Notes: generated by a model from the letters alone, not told the origin. A stretch of 32,052 nt of DNA from an uncultured Geobacter sp. (GCA_903925075.1 CAIYDQ010000345.1:1-32052), one strand, 5' to 3'. Shown: positions 23,465 to 32,052, numbered from the stretch's first letter. Numbers and translations: made by a program.

Positions 23465-24880
23465 GTGATACCTTCATGCTCAAAAGAGACCGTTTTGTTG
23501 GTGGATGACGAAGAATTGTGCAGCAAAATGTCGATGGAACGTTTACGGAGAGCGGGGATTATGGACGTTTCCATTCTCGCCGATAGCCGCCTCGTGACGC
23601 AGTTTCTGGATAACAATCGTGTTGCGTTGGTGTTGCTGGACCTTCATATGCCTTATATATCCGGCGTCGAATTACTAGAAATACTCAGCCGTGATTATTC
23701 CCATGTCCCTGTAGCTATTTTGACCGGCTCCGATGATTTGGACACGGCTCTAACGTGCATGAAACTTGGCGCATTGGATTACCTGGTCAAACCGGTTGAA
23801 ACCAACCGCTTCATCTCATGCGTTAAAAACATTTTGATCACTAGTGAGTTGCAGGCCGAAGTGGTCGGGCTGAAGCAGCACCTACTCAGCGATTCGCTCG
23901 AAAATCCCGAATTTTTTAATGAGATATTAACCTGCAGCAAAACCATGCATGCAGTATTCAAATACATCGAGATGGTGGCTCCATCGCGGCAGACGATTCT
24001 CATCAACGGAGAGACTGGCGTCGGCAAGGAACTAGTTGCTTCAGCCATACATCGGGCCAGCATGGTGAGAGGAGAGTTTGTCGTAGTAAATGTGGCTGGA
24101 TTGGACGACTCAATGTTCTCCGACACTCTCTTCGGTCATAAAAAGGGGGCTTTCACCGGTGCCGATTGTGCCCGGGACGGCCTGCTCTCCCGTGCGGCAG
24201 GCGGGACTCTTTTCCTGGACGAAATCGGGGATCTCGCCGAATCTTCTCAAGTAAAGCTGCTGCGGCTCCTGCAGCAAAACGAGTATTATCCGGTCGGTTC
24301 AGACATCCCCAAAATCAGCAGTGCACGCATCATTGTAGCCACTAATGCCGACCTCCAGATAAAAATCATCGGCGGAAGCTTCCGCAGAGACCTGTATTAC
24401 CGCCTCTGCACGCATCAGGTTGTTATTCCGCCCTTGCGGCAGCGTCCTGAAGACATCCATCTTCTGACCCGTCATTTCGTCGAAGAGGCTTGCCGACTTT
24501 ATCAGAGGCCAGACTCGATCCAAATCCACCCCGATGCCGTAGGCTTTCTTAAAAGATGCTATTTCTACGGAAACGTAAGGGAACTTCAATCCGTCATCAA
24601 CGACGCGGTGGCCCGCCACACCTCGGGTCCTCTCGGCCCGGCCGGATTCAATGTCTCGCAGGAATGCACAAGAAACGGCGAGCTGTCCGGCTCCCCTGTT
24701 AGCGGCGGAGAGATCGCGTCTTTTTCCTCATTATTCGGCCATTTCCCGACATCTAGGGAGGTTGAGGAGAGACACTTGGACGAAGCCCTTGAACTTGCTA
24801 ACGGTAACCACAGCATTGCAGCAACGCACCTTGGTGTGACCCGCAAAACTATCTTAAACCGCCTAAACTCCCGCAAGTAG
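23465..24880 (+). CDS. NtrC-type sigma-54 response regulator
   Basis: 471 aa from a GTG with GGAGA upstream. Residues 1-120 are a receiver domain: LLVDDEE acidic pocket, phospho-acceptor Asp59 in LLDLHMP and the VKPVE Lys. Residues of about 155-395 are an AAA+ activator domain with Walker A GETGVGK (182-188), the sigma-54 contact loop GAFTGA (228-233) and Walker B GGTLFLDEIGD. The C-terminus (about 430-471) is a Fis-type helix-turn-helix (NGNHSIAATHLGVTRKTILNRL). Its codon and base composition is more A+T-rich than the lipid cluster. It most likely activates the sigma-54-type promoter at 25290 for the chemosensory operon that follows. No cognate histidine kinase is adjacent except CheA. Confidence 0.92.
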   Translation: MIPSCSKETVLLVDDEELCSKMSMERLRRAGIMDVSILADSRLVTQFLDNNRVALVLLDLHMPYISGVELLEILSRDYSHVPVAILTGSDDLDTALTCMKLGALDYLVKPVETNRFISCVKNILITSELQAEVVGLKQHLLSDSLENPEFFNEILTCSKTMHAVFKYIEMVAPSRQTILINGETGVGKELVASAIHRASMVRGEFVVVNVAGLDDSMFSDTLFGHKKGAFTGADCARDGLLSRAAGGTLFLDEIGDLAESSQVKLLRLLQQNEYYPVGSDIPKISSARIIVATNADLQIKIIGGSFRRDLYYRLCTHQVVIPPLRQRPEDIHLLTRHFVEEACRLYQRPDSIQIHPDAVGFLKRCYFYGNVRELQSVINDAVARHTSGPLGPAGFNVSQECTRNGELSGSPVSGGEIASFSSLFGHFPTSREVEERHLDEALELANGNHSIAATHLGVTRKTILNRLNSRK

Positions 24881-25404
24881 CGTCAAACTGCGTCCTCCCG
24901 CCCTCAACCACCCTTCTTTTCGCTCCTTTTCTATTCTCTTTCCCACTCTTTCCTTTTCGAATCCTTTTCGCATCCCTCTCAAACGGTGGCTAGCTTGCTT
25001 AGCTAGTGAACTGTTTGGTTAGTCCACTCCACTCATTTATTCGGTGTTTGGCGATTATCACGTGTCGTGTTGAAGGAAAAATATCAACAAACAGTTCACT
25101 AGCGATCTTCGGTAGCCTTCGGCGTGTGTAACATTTACCATCTGGGGAGGAATTTTTTTATTCACCCATCTAGCTGAAAGATTTCGACTTTTCAAGGTTT
25201 ATCCGATCAGGGCCGAAGTTGGCGGGAAAATGTAACTGCAGCCGCAAACGAGATATTGATCAACCTATTAAAATTAGGAGTAATTAACTTTGGCACAAAT
25301 ATTGATAAGGCTTAAGGATGCGCCGTGAATGCGCCCCCACGAGTCGAAACAAATGGAGATAGAGTCTGCGGGGGCGGCTAGCGGGAGCATATAAGGGGGA
25401 GAGT
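24881..25404. promoter_or_regulatory. Intergenic regulatory region with 16-bp inverted repeat
   Basis: 524 bp without a gene. At 24890-24985 the top strand is almost all C and T. GCTAGTGAACTGTTTG at 25002-25017 is matched by its exact reverse complement at 25088-25103, 86 bp centre to centre; each copy also contains the partial dyad AGTGAACT. This pair lies about 200-300 bp upstream of the sigma-54-like promoter and is a candidate enhancer (UAS) for the regulator encoded just before it. Confidence 0.6.
25290..25306 (+). promoter_or_regulatory. Sigma-54 (-24/-12) promoter candidate
   Basis: TTGGCAC at 25290-25296 is a perfect -24 element, followed by five bases and TTGAT at 25302-25306, which matches the -12 element TTGCT except for the C. 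Spacing is exactly that of sigma-54 promoters. It lies about 100 bp before the STAS gene and directly downstream of a sigma-54 activator gene, which strengthens the call. The imperfect -12 is the weak point. Confidence 0.6.
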
Positions 25405-25728
25405 GTGGACAGCCAGACGCCAACCGGACTGCCGGCATTGAGCGGAGATTGGACAATCGGCTTCGTTGCCTGCCAAGCGGACCTCCTGCGCAGGATCGCC
25501 TGCGACCTTGCCGCTGCGCGGCCAGGCTCAACGACGGTGATCGACTGCAGCCGCATAGAGAGCATTGATACCAGCGGCTTTCAGCTTCTCTACACATGGG
25601 CAACGACTTTAGATTTCAAGGGAATTAAACTGCTGTTCGCCGGTTTTCCGGAACCGATCTTGGCATCCCGCGCGCTGCTAGGCTTCACGGCTCTGTTTGC
25701 CTCCCTGGACTTGAACGTGAGGAAATGA
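25405..25728 (+). CDS. STAS-domain protein (anti-sigma-factor-antagonist-like)
   Basis: 107 aa from a GTG with AAGGGGGAGA immediately upstream. The fold is that of STAS/SpoIIAA: TTVIDCSRIESIDTSGFQLL contains the conserved DTSG loop whose Ser is phosphorylated in SpoIIAA-like proteins. In chemotaxis-like operons such proteins often act as phosphorylatable partners or as lost HPt-like modules. It is first in the operon, 72 bp before cheA. The partner kinase or phosphatase is not in the window. Confidence 0.82.
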   Translation: MDSQTPTGLPALSGDWTIGFVACQADLLRRIACDLAAARPGSTTVIDCSRIESIDTSGFQLLYTWATTLDFKGIKLLFAGFPEPILASRALLGFTALFASLDLNVRK

Positions 25729-25800
25729 CCTGCTACGCGGCTGCCTGGCTCTCAGGCGGGGTCGCTACCGACAGTTGCCCATACTCAAGAGGACTCGTCA

Positions 25801-27864
25801 GTGGATATCGATATGACGCAATTTTTCCAGGTTTTCTTTCAGGAGTGCGCCGAACATCTGGCCGAGATGGAGCGCATTTTTCTCTCGATCGACCTGCAGA
25901 ACCCGGATGCCGAGGAGCTTGACGCTGTGTTCCGCGCGGCGCACTCCATAAAAGGGGGGGCCGGGACTTTCGGCTTCTCGGATATGACCGTCATGACTCA
26001 TGCCGTGGAGACGCTGCTAGACAACGTGCGCCATGGGAAATTGGTTCTTACCCGCGAGATGGTTGAAGTTTTCCTGGAAGCCGGCGACGCCATCGAAATG
26101 CAACTGGCTGGCCATCGAGACGGGGCGGATGTGGCGTTGGCCAAGGTGGAGGAGGTCTGCGGCAAGTTGAGCGCGATCGGCGAAGGCGGCGCCATTCGTT
26201 GCGCCGGAACCGCTCCCGTCGTCTCGATGCCCGAACCTGCGCAGACCGGCGCCGCGACCTTCTATAGGATCGTCTTCACTCCGCAGGCCAATTTTTTTAG
26301 CCGTGCGGTGCCGATGAATCTGCTCTTTGAAGAATTGGCCGGCATAGGTGAAACTACGACAATTGCCCATGTCGCAGCGTCTGACAGCTTCAAGAAGTAT
26401 GACCCAGAGCGCTGCCTTACCTCGTGGGAGGTGTGGCTCGTTACTGAGCGCAGCCTAGAAGACATACGAGACTTCTTCATGTTTTTTGCGGACGATGAAG
26501 AACTGATTGTAGAAGTGGCGGCCACCGACATTCCCGCCGAAGGATCGACCGTGACAGCGAACGCCGAACCGGAGACCGCGGGCCCGCTATTACCGGATCG
26601 GCCTGTTGCCGCCGCCGAAGGCCTCCGCAAAGGAAGGCGATTCTCCGACCGTGATGAACTGCCTCAGGGAACCTCGGGCCGAAAGCACTCCGACGCTCAC
26701 GACGCTTCCTCGATCCGGGTGGGGGTGAGCAAGGTGGATCAACTCATCAACCAGATGGGCGAACTGGTTATCACCCAGGCCATGCTGGCCCAAACTGCGC
26801 AGCGGTTCGATCCGGTCATGAACGAGGACCTGCACCGCGGCATGGCGCTGCTGGAAAGAAATACCAGGGATTTGCAGGAGAGCGTCATGTCGATCCGCAT
26901 GATGCCGCTCAGCTTCATTTTCAGTCGTTTCCCGCGGTTGGTGCACGACTTGGCCGCCAAGCTGGGGAAGCAGGCAGAGCTGAAACTGATGGGGGAGGCC
27001 ACCGAACTCGACAAGGGGCTGATCGAAAAGCTTGCCGATCCGCTTACCCATCTTGTGCGCAACAGCTTGGACCACGGAATCGAAACTCCGGTCGAACGCA
27101 TGGCTGCCGGCAAGCTCCCGGGAGGCACAGTGACCCTGAGCGCCGCCCAGACCGGAGGAAGGATCGTAATCGAGGTGTCAGACGACGGCGCCGGACTGAA
27201 TCGAAAGAAGATCCTCAAGAAGGCGGCTGACAAGGGTTTGCCGGTGGCGGAGGAAATGTCGGATGACGAGGTCTGGCAGTTGGTCTTCGCCCCTGGTTTT
27301 TCCACAGCGGAAGAGGTCACCGATGTCTCCGGCCGCGGAGTGGGGATGGATGTTGTAATGAAAAACGTGCAGAGCATGGGGGGGCGCGTGGCGATCTTAT
27401 CCGGGGAAGGCGCCGGAAGCCGCGTGGTGATTTCTTTGCCGCTCACTCTTGCCATCCTGGACGGCCTTTCAGTCAGGGTGGGAGAGGAAGTTTTCATTGT
27501 GCCGCTCAACTCGATCCTCGAGTCGCTGCAACTTGGGCCGGAAAGCGTAAACCAGGTCGGCGGTAACACCACCGTGCGCGTGCGCGACGCGTACCTGCCG
27601 CTTTTGAAAGTGGCCGACGTCTACGGCATCGCCAAGGCGAAAGAGCGCCCCGAAGAGGCAATTGTCGTGATCGTAGACGCGGAGGGCGAACACGTTGCGC
27701 TCCTGGTGGACGAACTGCTCAACCAACACCAAGTGGTTATCAAGAGCTTGGAAGCAAATTACCGGAGGGTGCACGGGACTGCCGGAGCAACCATCTTGGG
27801 AGACGGTCGCGTCGCTTTGATCCTCGATGTGGCGGACCTAGTCCACCTGTGGCGGAAAAGCTAG
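25801..27864 (+). CDS. cheA: Chemotaxis histidine kinase CheA
   Basis: 687 aa from a GTG with GAGGA upstream. The HPt domain is at residues 1-105 with the phospho-His His48 in AAHSIKGGAGTFG. A P2-like insert (about 155-245) resembles a CheY-binding or delta-proteobacterial spacer. The dimerisation domain (about 300-365) is followed by the HATPase domain with HLVRNSLDHG (Asn421), DDGAG and GRGVGMDVV. The C-terminal CheW-like domain runs from about 555 to the end. It transfers phosphate to response regulators on receptor signals. No CheY lies in the window, so the NtrC-type regulator upstream is a possible target. Confidence 0.95.
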   Translation: MDIDMTQFFQVFFQECAEHLAEMERIFLSIDLQNPDAEELDAVFRAAHSIKGGAGTFGFSDMTVMTHAVETLLDNVRHGKLVLTREMVEVFLEAGDAIEMQLAGHRDGADVALAKVEEVCGKLSAIGEGGAIRCAGTAPVVSMPEPAQTGAATFYRIVFTPQANFFSRAVPMNLLFEELAGIGETTTIAHVAASDSFKKYDPERCLTSWEVWLVTERSLEDIRDFFMFFADDEELIVEVAATDIPAEGSTVTANAEPETAGPLLPDRPVAAAEGLRKGRRFSDRDELPQGTSGRKHSDAHDASSIRVGVSKVDQLINQMGELVITQAMLAQTAQRFDPVMNEDLHRGMALLERNTRDLQESVMSIRMMPLSFIFSRFPRLVHDLAAKLGKQAELKLMGEATELDKGLIEKLADPLTHLVRNSLDHGIETPVERMAAGKLPGGTVTLSAAQTGGRIVIEVSDDGAGLNRKKILKKAADKGLPVAEEMSDDEVWQLVFAPGFSTAEEVTDVSGRGVGMDVVMKNVQSMGGRVAILSGEGAGSRVVISLPLTLAILDGLSVRVGEEVFIVPLNSILESLQLGPESVNQVGGNTTVRVRDAYLPLLKVADVYGIAKAKERPEEAIVVIVDAEGEHVALLVDELLNQHQVVIKSLEANYRRVHGTAGATILGDGRVALILDVADLVHLWRKS

Positions 27865-27939
27865 TGCGAAACGCGGCAAAGAAGGGACGGGCGCCAATTG
27901 CCGGAAGGATAAGGCGTCGAATCTTAAGGCGGGGACACC

Positions 27940-28446
27940 ATGGAAAATAAGACTGGCAAAACGGTGGAAAGCGGCATTCAGGAATTCCTTACCTTCACTC
28001 TGGGAAAAGCGGAGTACGGCATCGACATCCTCAAGGTTCAGGAGATACGCGGCTACGATTCGGTCACCCGCATCGCCAACGCGCCTGAGTTCCACAAAGG
28101 AGTCATCAATCTGCGGGGCGTGATTGTCCCGATCATCGACATGCGCGTCAAGTTCGGGTTGGAGCATGTGGCGTACGACCAGTTCACCGTAGTCATCATC
28201 ATCAACGCGCTTGGACGGGTGATAGGCATGGTCGTGGACGGCGTTTCCGACGTGGTCAGTTTGCGGGAGGAACAGATCAAGCCTCCCCCTGAGTTCGGCG
28301 CCGGCCTCGATACCGAGTACATCACCGGCATCGGCACCTCCAACGATCAGATGCTCATCCTGACGGACATCGAACGGCTCATGGGGGGCGCCGACATGCA
28401 ACTGGTCGAAAACAGGAGCAACGCTGATAACAACTCGGCGGTATGA
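27940..28446 (+). CDS. cheW: CheW adaptor protein
   Basis: 168 aa CheW domain: [20 protein letters not shown] at the N-terminus, [16 protein letters not shown] in the middle and [10 protein letters not shown] later. CheW couples receptors to CheA in the signalling array. It starts 75 bp after cheA, and its stop overlaps an ATG of the next frame (ATGA at 28443). The C-terminus ends in a polar tail of about 20 residues not needed for the fold. Confidence 0.93.
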   Translation: MENKTGKTVESGIQEFLTFTLGKAEYGIDILKVQEIRGYDSVTRIANAPEFHKGVINLRGVIVPIIDMRVKFGLEHVAYDQFTVVIIINALGRVIGMVVDGVSDVVSLREEQIKPPPEFGAGLDTEYITGIGTSNDQMLILTDIERLMGGADMQLVENRSNADNNSAV

Positions 28447-28466
28447 ATCCGACAAAGGAGCAATCC

Positions 28467-29072
28467 ATGGCTTTCACCTTTTTCATGAGGGATCAACCGA
28501 CGCTTGAACATGCAGTCACCCATATGATTTCCTATGCCAGCGGCAGGAGCCGGATCAAGGTCTGGGACGCCGGTTGCGCGCTTGGACAGGAAACCTACAC
28601 CATTGCCATGATCCTGGCGGAGCGGATGAACAGCTTCGGCTTCAATAATCTGCAAATAGACGCAACCGATTACGACAGCGCCAACGGCTTCGGGGATTGG
28701 GTGAAAAACGGGGTCTACCACGGCGACGAGCTGAAACGGACTCCCACGGAGCTCCTCGGCAAGTACTTCGAGCCTGCCGAGACGCCCGAGCACTACCGGG
28801 TGATCGACCGCTTGCGCAGCCGAATCCGCTTCAGCTACCACGACCTGCTGTCGCTCAAGCCTCATGCCAGCGACTACTGCCTGATCGTTTGCAAGAACGT
28901 GCTGCTGCACTTTCAGCAGTCGCAACGGGTCGAGGTGTTGGGCATGTTCTACCGGGCGCTGGCACCGGGGGGCTTTCTTGCCTGCGAGAACACTCAGAAA
29001 ATGCCCCAAGAACTTTCCGGAAAATTCGAGCGGGTAGTTCCTGAAGTCCAGCTTTTCCGTAAGATCGGCTAG
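28467..29072 (+). CDS. CheR-like methyltransferase, catalytic domain only
   Basis: 201 aa. DAGCALGQETYTIAMIL is the CheR SAM-binding motif, and IVCKNVLLHF corresponds to the CheR I-CRNVLIYF strand. The N-terminal CheR helical domain that recognises receptors is absent. I place the start at ATG 28467, because AAAGGAG lies six bases upstream; the ATG at 28443 overlapping cheW has no such site. It should methylate glutamates of the receptor next door or, given the missing domain, another protein of the array. No CheB methylesterase is seen. Confidence 0.85.
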   Translation: MAFTFFMRDQPTLEHAVTHMISYASGRSRIKVWDAGCALGQETYTIAMILAERMNSFGFNNLQIDATDYDSANGFGDWVKNGVYHGDELKRTPTELLGKYFEPAETPEHYRVIDRLRSRIRFSYHDLLSLKPHASDYCLIVCKNVLLHFQQSQRVEVLGMFYRALAPGGFLACENTQKMPQELSGKFERVVPEVQLFRKIG

Positions 29073-29076
29073 CGGG

Positions 29077-29715
29077 ATGCGCGTGAAATCCCTCGACAAA
29101 AGCCTCAAGTCATATACCTGCAACAGCTACCTCATTCTGGGAGAGTGGAACCGGCTGGAGGACAGGAACACCCTCATAGATCCGGGCACCGACGGCAGCG
29201 TCATTGAGCAGATAGAGCGCGTTCCCACCGGCTGCGGCAAACGCCCGGTGGAGCAGATCATCCTGACTCACTGTCATTTCGACCATTCCGGCGGCGTTTC
29301 GAGCCTGAAAAAACGCTACGGAGCGAAGGTGCTCGCCTTTAGCGACGGCCCCTATGTGGACGAACTCATCTGCGATGGACTGTGCCTGCGGGTGGCTGAC
29401 GGATATTTGGAGGTCATCCATACCCCCGAGCATTCCTCCGATTCGATTTGCCTCTTTCATCGCGAATCGGGCTGCCTCTTTTCGGGCGACACGTCGCTGC
29501 ATCACCGTGGGGCGGTTGAATCCGCCTCGCCGGAAAGCCTGCTTACCCTGGAAAAACTGGCCGGCCTGAACATCCGTCTCGCCTATACCGGCCACGAGGG
29601 CCCCTTCTACGGCGGCATCAATGAGATGCTGAGGGAAAGCCTTTGCACCGCGCGTCGAGTTTTGGATTTTGAGAATAATCAGCAAGAAGCTACGCCGCAC
29701 TTTGTATCCACATAA
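29077..29715 (+). CDS. Metallo-beta-lactamase-fold hydrolase
   Basis: 212 aa. The metal site motif is THCHFDHSGG (His65, His67, Asp69, His70), with HTPEHSSDS, FSGDT and a later TGHEG supplying the other ligands, as in glyoxalase II-like MBL proteins. No signal peptide. It begins four bases after the cheR-like stop and ends 27 bp before the receptor gene, so it belongs to the chemosensory operon, where it is an unusual member. Its substrate is unknown; hydrolysis of a signal molecule or thioester is a guess. Confidence 0.85.
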   Translation: MRVKSLDKSLKSYTCNSYLILGEWNRLEDRNTLIDPGTDGSVIEQIERVPTGCGKRPVEQIILTHCHFDHSGGVSSLKKRYGAKVLAFSDGPYVDELICDGLCLRVADGYLEVIHTPEHSSDSICLFHRESGCLFSGDTSLHHRGAVESASPESLLTLEKLAGLNIRLAYTGHEGPFYGGINEMLRESLCTARRVLDFENNQQEATPHFVST

Positions 29716-29742
29716 AACTAAAGCAGACAAAAGGAGGACTCA

Positions 29743-32052
29743 ATGAAGTGGTTCTACAACATGAAAATAGGCACCAAGATCGTCTCGGGATTCCTGTCGA
29801 TGGCCCTCATTGCAGGAGTGATCGGTTTTATCGGCATCAACGCCACCAGGAACATGGCGCGCGAATCGGCGAACATGTACAACCAGCAGCTCCTGCCGCT
29901 ATCCTACTTAAGCGGGATTTCGACCGCGTTCCAACGGTCTCGGGTCAACGTCCTTGAGCTGGTTCACGCCAAAACGCCGGCCGAGCAGGCAAAGTACCAG
30001 CAGAGAATCAAGGAGTTTAGCGAAGAAATCTCGAAAAATGCCGCTGCCTTTGAAAAATCCTGTGACGAAGGGGTCGAGAAGAAGCTGTTAGCAGAGTTTT
30101 CAGAGTCCAGGGGGGTTTATCGGCCCTTGCTTGAAAGGGTCACGCAATTGGCGTTGGCCGGCAAGGTTGCCGAGGCGAACGCTTTGGTGGTCGGCGGCGC
30201 GCGTACGGCGGCTTTGGCGGAACAGGCGGCCATCGACAAGTTGGAGGAATATAAGATCAAGACCGCTCAGTCGACCAACGAAACAAACCAGAAGGCGGCA
30301 ACGAATTCGATTCGGCTGTCCGCGCTGTTCGTCGCCTTTGGTATAGCTCTGGCGGTCGGACTCGGCATAATTATCTCGCGATTAATAATGCGACCGCTCA
30401 GCGCTTGCATCGCTGCGGCAAACCGGATCGCCGCAGGGAATACAGACGTTCAATTGGACAGTAGCAGTACCGACGAGACCGGTATCCTGCAGGCCGCCAT
30501 GGGAAAAATGGCGGCGGCCATCAACGCCTTAATGATGGACGCTTTCATGCTTTCGAAGGCGGCTATGGAAGGAAAACTAGCCACCCGCGCAGATGCCGGC
30601 AAACATCAGGGCGACTTCCAGAAGGTCGTGGAAGGTGTGAACCAAACACTCGATTCGGTCATCGGGCCGCTGAACGTGGCCGCCGAGTACGTTGACCGGA
30701 TCTCCAAGGGGGACATACCGCCCAAGATCACCGACAGCTACAACGGCGACTTCAACGAGATCAAGAACAACCTGAACACCTGCATCGAAGCCGTCAACGC
30801 GTTGGTAAGCGATGCCGCAATGCTCTCGAAGGCCGCTGTGGAAGGAAAACTTGCCACCAGGGCGGATGCCGCCAAGCATCAAGGCGACTTCCAGAAGGTC
30901 GTGGAAGGGGTCAATCAGACGCTCGACGCGGTCATCGGCCCGCTGAACGTGGCCGCCGAGTACGTTGACCGGATCTCCAAGGGAGACATCCCGCCCAGGA
31001 TCACCGACAGCTACAACGGCGACTTCAACGAGATCAAGAACAACTTGAACACCTGCATCGACGCCGTCAACGCGCTGGTAGGCGACGCGGCCATGCTTTC
31101 GAAGGCGGCTGTGGAGGGAAAACTTGCCACCAGAGCGGATGCCGCCAAACATCAAGGCGACTTCCAGAAGGTCGTGGAAGGGGTCAATCAGACGCTCGAC
31201 GCGGTCATCGGCCCGCTCAACGTGGCCGCCGAGTACGTTGACCGGATCTCCAAGGGAGATATCCCGCCCAAGATCACGGACAGCTACAGCGGCGACTTCA
31301 ACGAGATCAAGAACAACCTGAACAATTGCATCGAAGTCATTGAGAACCAAGCTGACGCGGCGCAGCGGATTGGGCTCGGAGACTTGTCGGTAAAGATAAA
31401 TGTCAGATGCGAGAAAGATATCTTATCCAAAGGGCTAGTCGATGTCATTTCCGTGTTGCAAGGATTGCAGAAAGAGCTGCAACGGTTGACCGAGGCGTCT
31501 AGGGAAGGACTGCTTTCCGAAAGAGGCAAGCCGGAGCAGTTCCAGGGGGCATACGCAGATGTGATTGGCGGCGTAAACGAAATGCTCGATGCCATTTTGC
31601 TTCCGATTGGCGAAGGGAACAGGGTGCTAAGGCAAATCCGTGGCGGAGACCTGCGTGAAAAGGTGGAAGTGGAGTGCCGCGGCGACCATCAGAAGATGAA
31701 GGATGCAGTAAACGGTGTTCACGCGTGGTTGACCAATCTTGTGGCATTCATTACCAGTATAGCGAACGGCGATATGACCGCCGAAGTTGCCAAGGCATCC
31801 GATAAGGACCAGATTTATGAGTGGCTTATGTTGGTGAAAAACAACGTCAGCGCACTCGTTGCCGACGCCTCCATGCTTTCGAAGGCAGCGGTGGAGGGGA
31901 AACTAGCCACCCGCGCCGATGCAGCCAAACATCAAGGCGACTTCCAGAAGGTTGTGGAAGGGGTCAACCAGACGCTCGACGCGGTCATCGGCCCGCTGAA
32001 CGTGGCCGCCGAGTACGTGGATAGGATCAGCAAGGGGGACATCCCGCCCAAG
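29743..32052 (+). CDS. Methyl-accepting chemotaxis protein with tandem HAMP repeats (partial)
   Basis: Open from ATG 29743 (AAGGAGG upstream) to the window end, 770 codons with no stop, so the C-terminal signalling domain lies outside. TM1 is at about residues 12-32, a four-helix-bundle sensor region follows, TM2 is at about 190-211, and a HAMP domain comes next. Then come near-identical 91-residue units rich in AEYVDRISKGDIPP and DFQKVVEGVNQTLD, which I read as poly-HAMP modules. Three are in tandem (from 30538, 30811 and 31084) and a fourth begins at 31864 after divergent HAMP-like sequence. Poly-HAMP stalks convert or insulate signals between sensor and kinase-control tip. The operon position makes it the likely receptor for this CheA/CheW set. 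Confidence 0.9.
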   Translation, partial: MKWFYNMKIGTKIVSGFLSMALIAGVIGFIGINATRNMARESANMYNQQLLPLSYLSGISTAFQRSRVNVLELVHAKTPAEQAKYQQRIKEFSEEISKNAAAFEKSCDEGVEKKLLAEFSESRGVYRPLLERVTQLALAGKVAEANALVVGGARTAALAEQAAIDKLEEYKIKTAQSTNETNQKAATNSIRLSALFVAFGIALAVGLGIIISRLIMRPLSACIAAANRIAAGNTDVQLDSSSTDETGILQAAMGKMAAAINALMMDAFMLSKAAMEGKLATRADAGKHQGDFQKVVEGVNQTLDSVIGPLNVAAEYVDRISKGDIPPKITDSYNGDFNEIKNNLNTCIEAVNALVSDAAMLSKAAVEGKLATRADAAKHQGDFQKVVEGVNQTLDAVIGPLNVAAEYVDRISKGDIPPRITDSYNGDFNEIKNNLNTCIDAVNALVGDAAMLSKAAVEGKLATRADAAKHQGDFQKVVEGVNQTLDAVIGPLNVAAEYVDRISKGDIPPKITDSYSGDFNEIKNNLNNCIEVIENQADAAQRIGLGDLSVKINVRCEKDILSKGLVDVISVLQGLQKELQRLTEASREGLLSERGKPEQFQGAYADVIGGVNEMLDAILLPIGEGNRVLRQIRGGDLREKVEVECRGDHQKMKDAVNGVHAWLTNLVAFITSIANGDMTAEVAKASDKDQIYEWLMLVKNNVSALVADASMLSKAAVEGKLATRADAAKHQGDFQKVVEGVNQTLDAVIGPLNVAAEYVDRISKGDIPPK
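30538..32052 (+). repeat. 273-bp coding repeats in the chemoreceptor gene
   Basis: Three copies with a period of exactly 273 bp begin at 30538, 30811 and 31084, and a fourth begins at 31864 and runs out of the window. Long stretches are identical at the nucleotide level, including synonymous positions (for example GACTTCCAGAAGGTCGTGGA), so they were duplicated recently or are kept alike by gene conversion. Confidence 0.9.

Overview
The window reads as a chromosomal segment of a GC-rich deltaproteobacterium, most likely Geobacterales (Geobacter/Geomonas type). Pointers are the MucR-type zinc-finger regulator, the sigma-54 response regulator beside a chemotaxis-like operon, a poly-HAMP chemoreceptor, the abundance of radical SAM enzymes and the long intergenic hairpin repeats. 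The assignment rests on gene content and style, not on a database match. No rRNA, tRNA, CRISPR array or intact insertion sequence was seen.

Layout. (1) 1-4331: a MucR-like regulator with a histone-H1-like tail, a shared bidirectional terminator, then two leftward genes, a cation/Ca2+ exchanger and a DUF3943 envelope protein, separated by a long palindromic repeat. (2) 4332-22293: about 18 kb of rightward, tightly packed genes that together look like a type II fatty-acid/polyketide-style lipid pathway. They encode an acyl ligase-ACP-acyltransferase fusion, a Spns-like MFS transporter, a methyltransferase, a polysaccharide deacetylase, a GT2 glycosyltransferase, a radical SAM protein, an LpxL-type acyltransferase, a free ACP, a B12-binding radical SAM enzyme, a FabD-like transacylase, a hotdog thioesterase, a second B12-binding radical SAM enzyme, FabG, a ketosynthase, a second ketosynthase-like subunit lacking the usual histidines, a FabZ-like dehydratase and a LolA-like carrier. 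Many junctions are ATGA/TGATG/GTGA-type overlaps. The gene set resembles aryl-polyene clusters (KS, KS partner, KR, DH, TE, ACP, acyltransferase, LolA) and the predicted ladderane clusters (FAS II plus cobalamin radical SAM), but is identical to neither. (3) 22294-23464: about 1.2 kb mostly without genes, holding a repeat element and one small leftward Cys-rich ORF. (4) 23465-32052: a lower-GC sigma-54 response regulator, then a sigma-54-type promoter and a chemosensory operon (STAS, CheA, CheW, CheR-like methyltransferase, metallo-beta-lactamase-fold protein and a poly-HAMP receptor that runs off the window).

How it may work together. In region 2 malonyl units would be loaded by the FabD-like protein onto ACP and elongated by KS/FabG/FabZ. 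The acyl chain would be edited by radical SAM chemistry, activated and transferred by the fusion enzyme and the LpxL-type enzyme, perhaps glycosylated, and moved by the MFS and LolA-like proteins. The main ketosynthase has a single in-frame TAG three residues after its conserved Cys-Gly, just before the active-site Cys, with the rest of the frame intact, so in this sequence the pathway may be switched off. Four hairpin/repeat elements sit in the junctions of this cluster. In region 4 the response regulator is the natural activator of the sigma-54-like promoter at 25290-25306, with a 16-bp perfect inverted repeat upstream as a candidate enhancer site.
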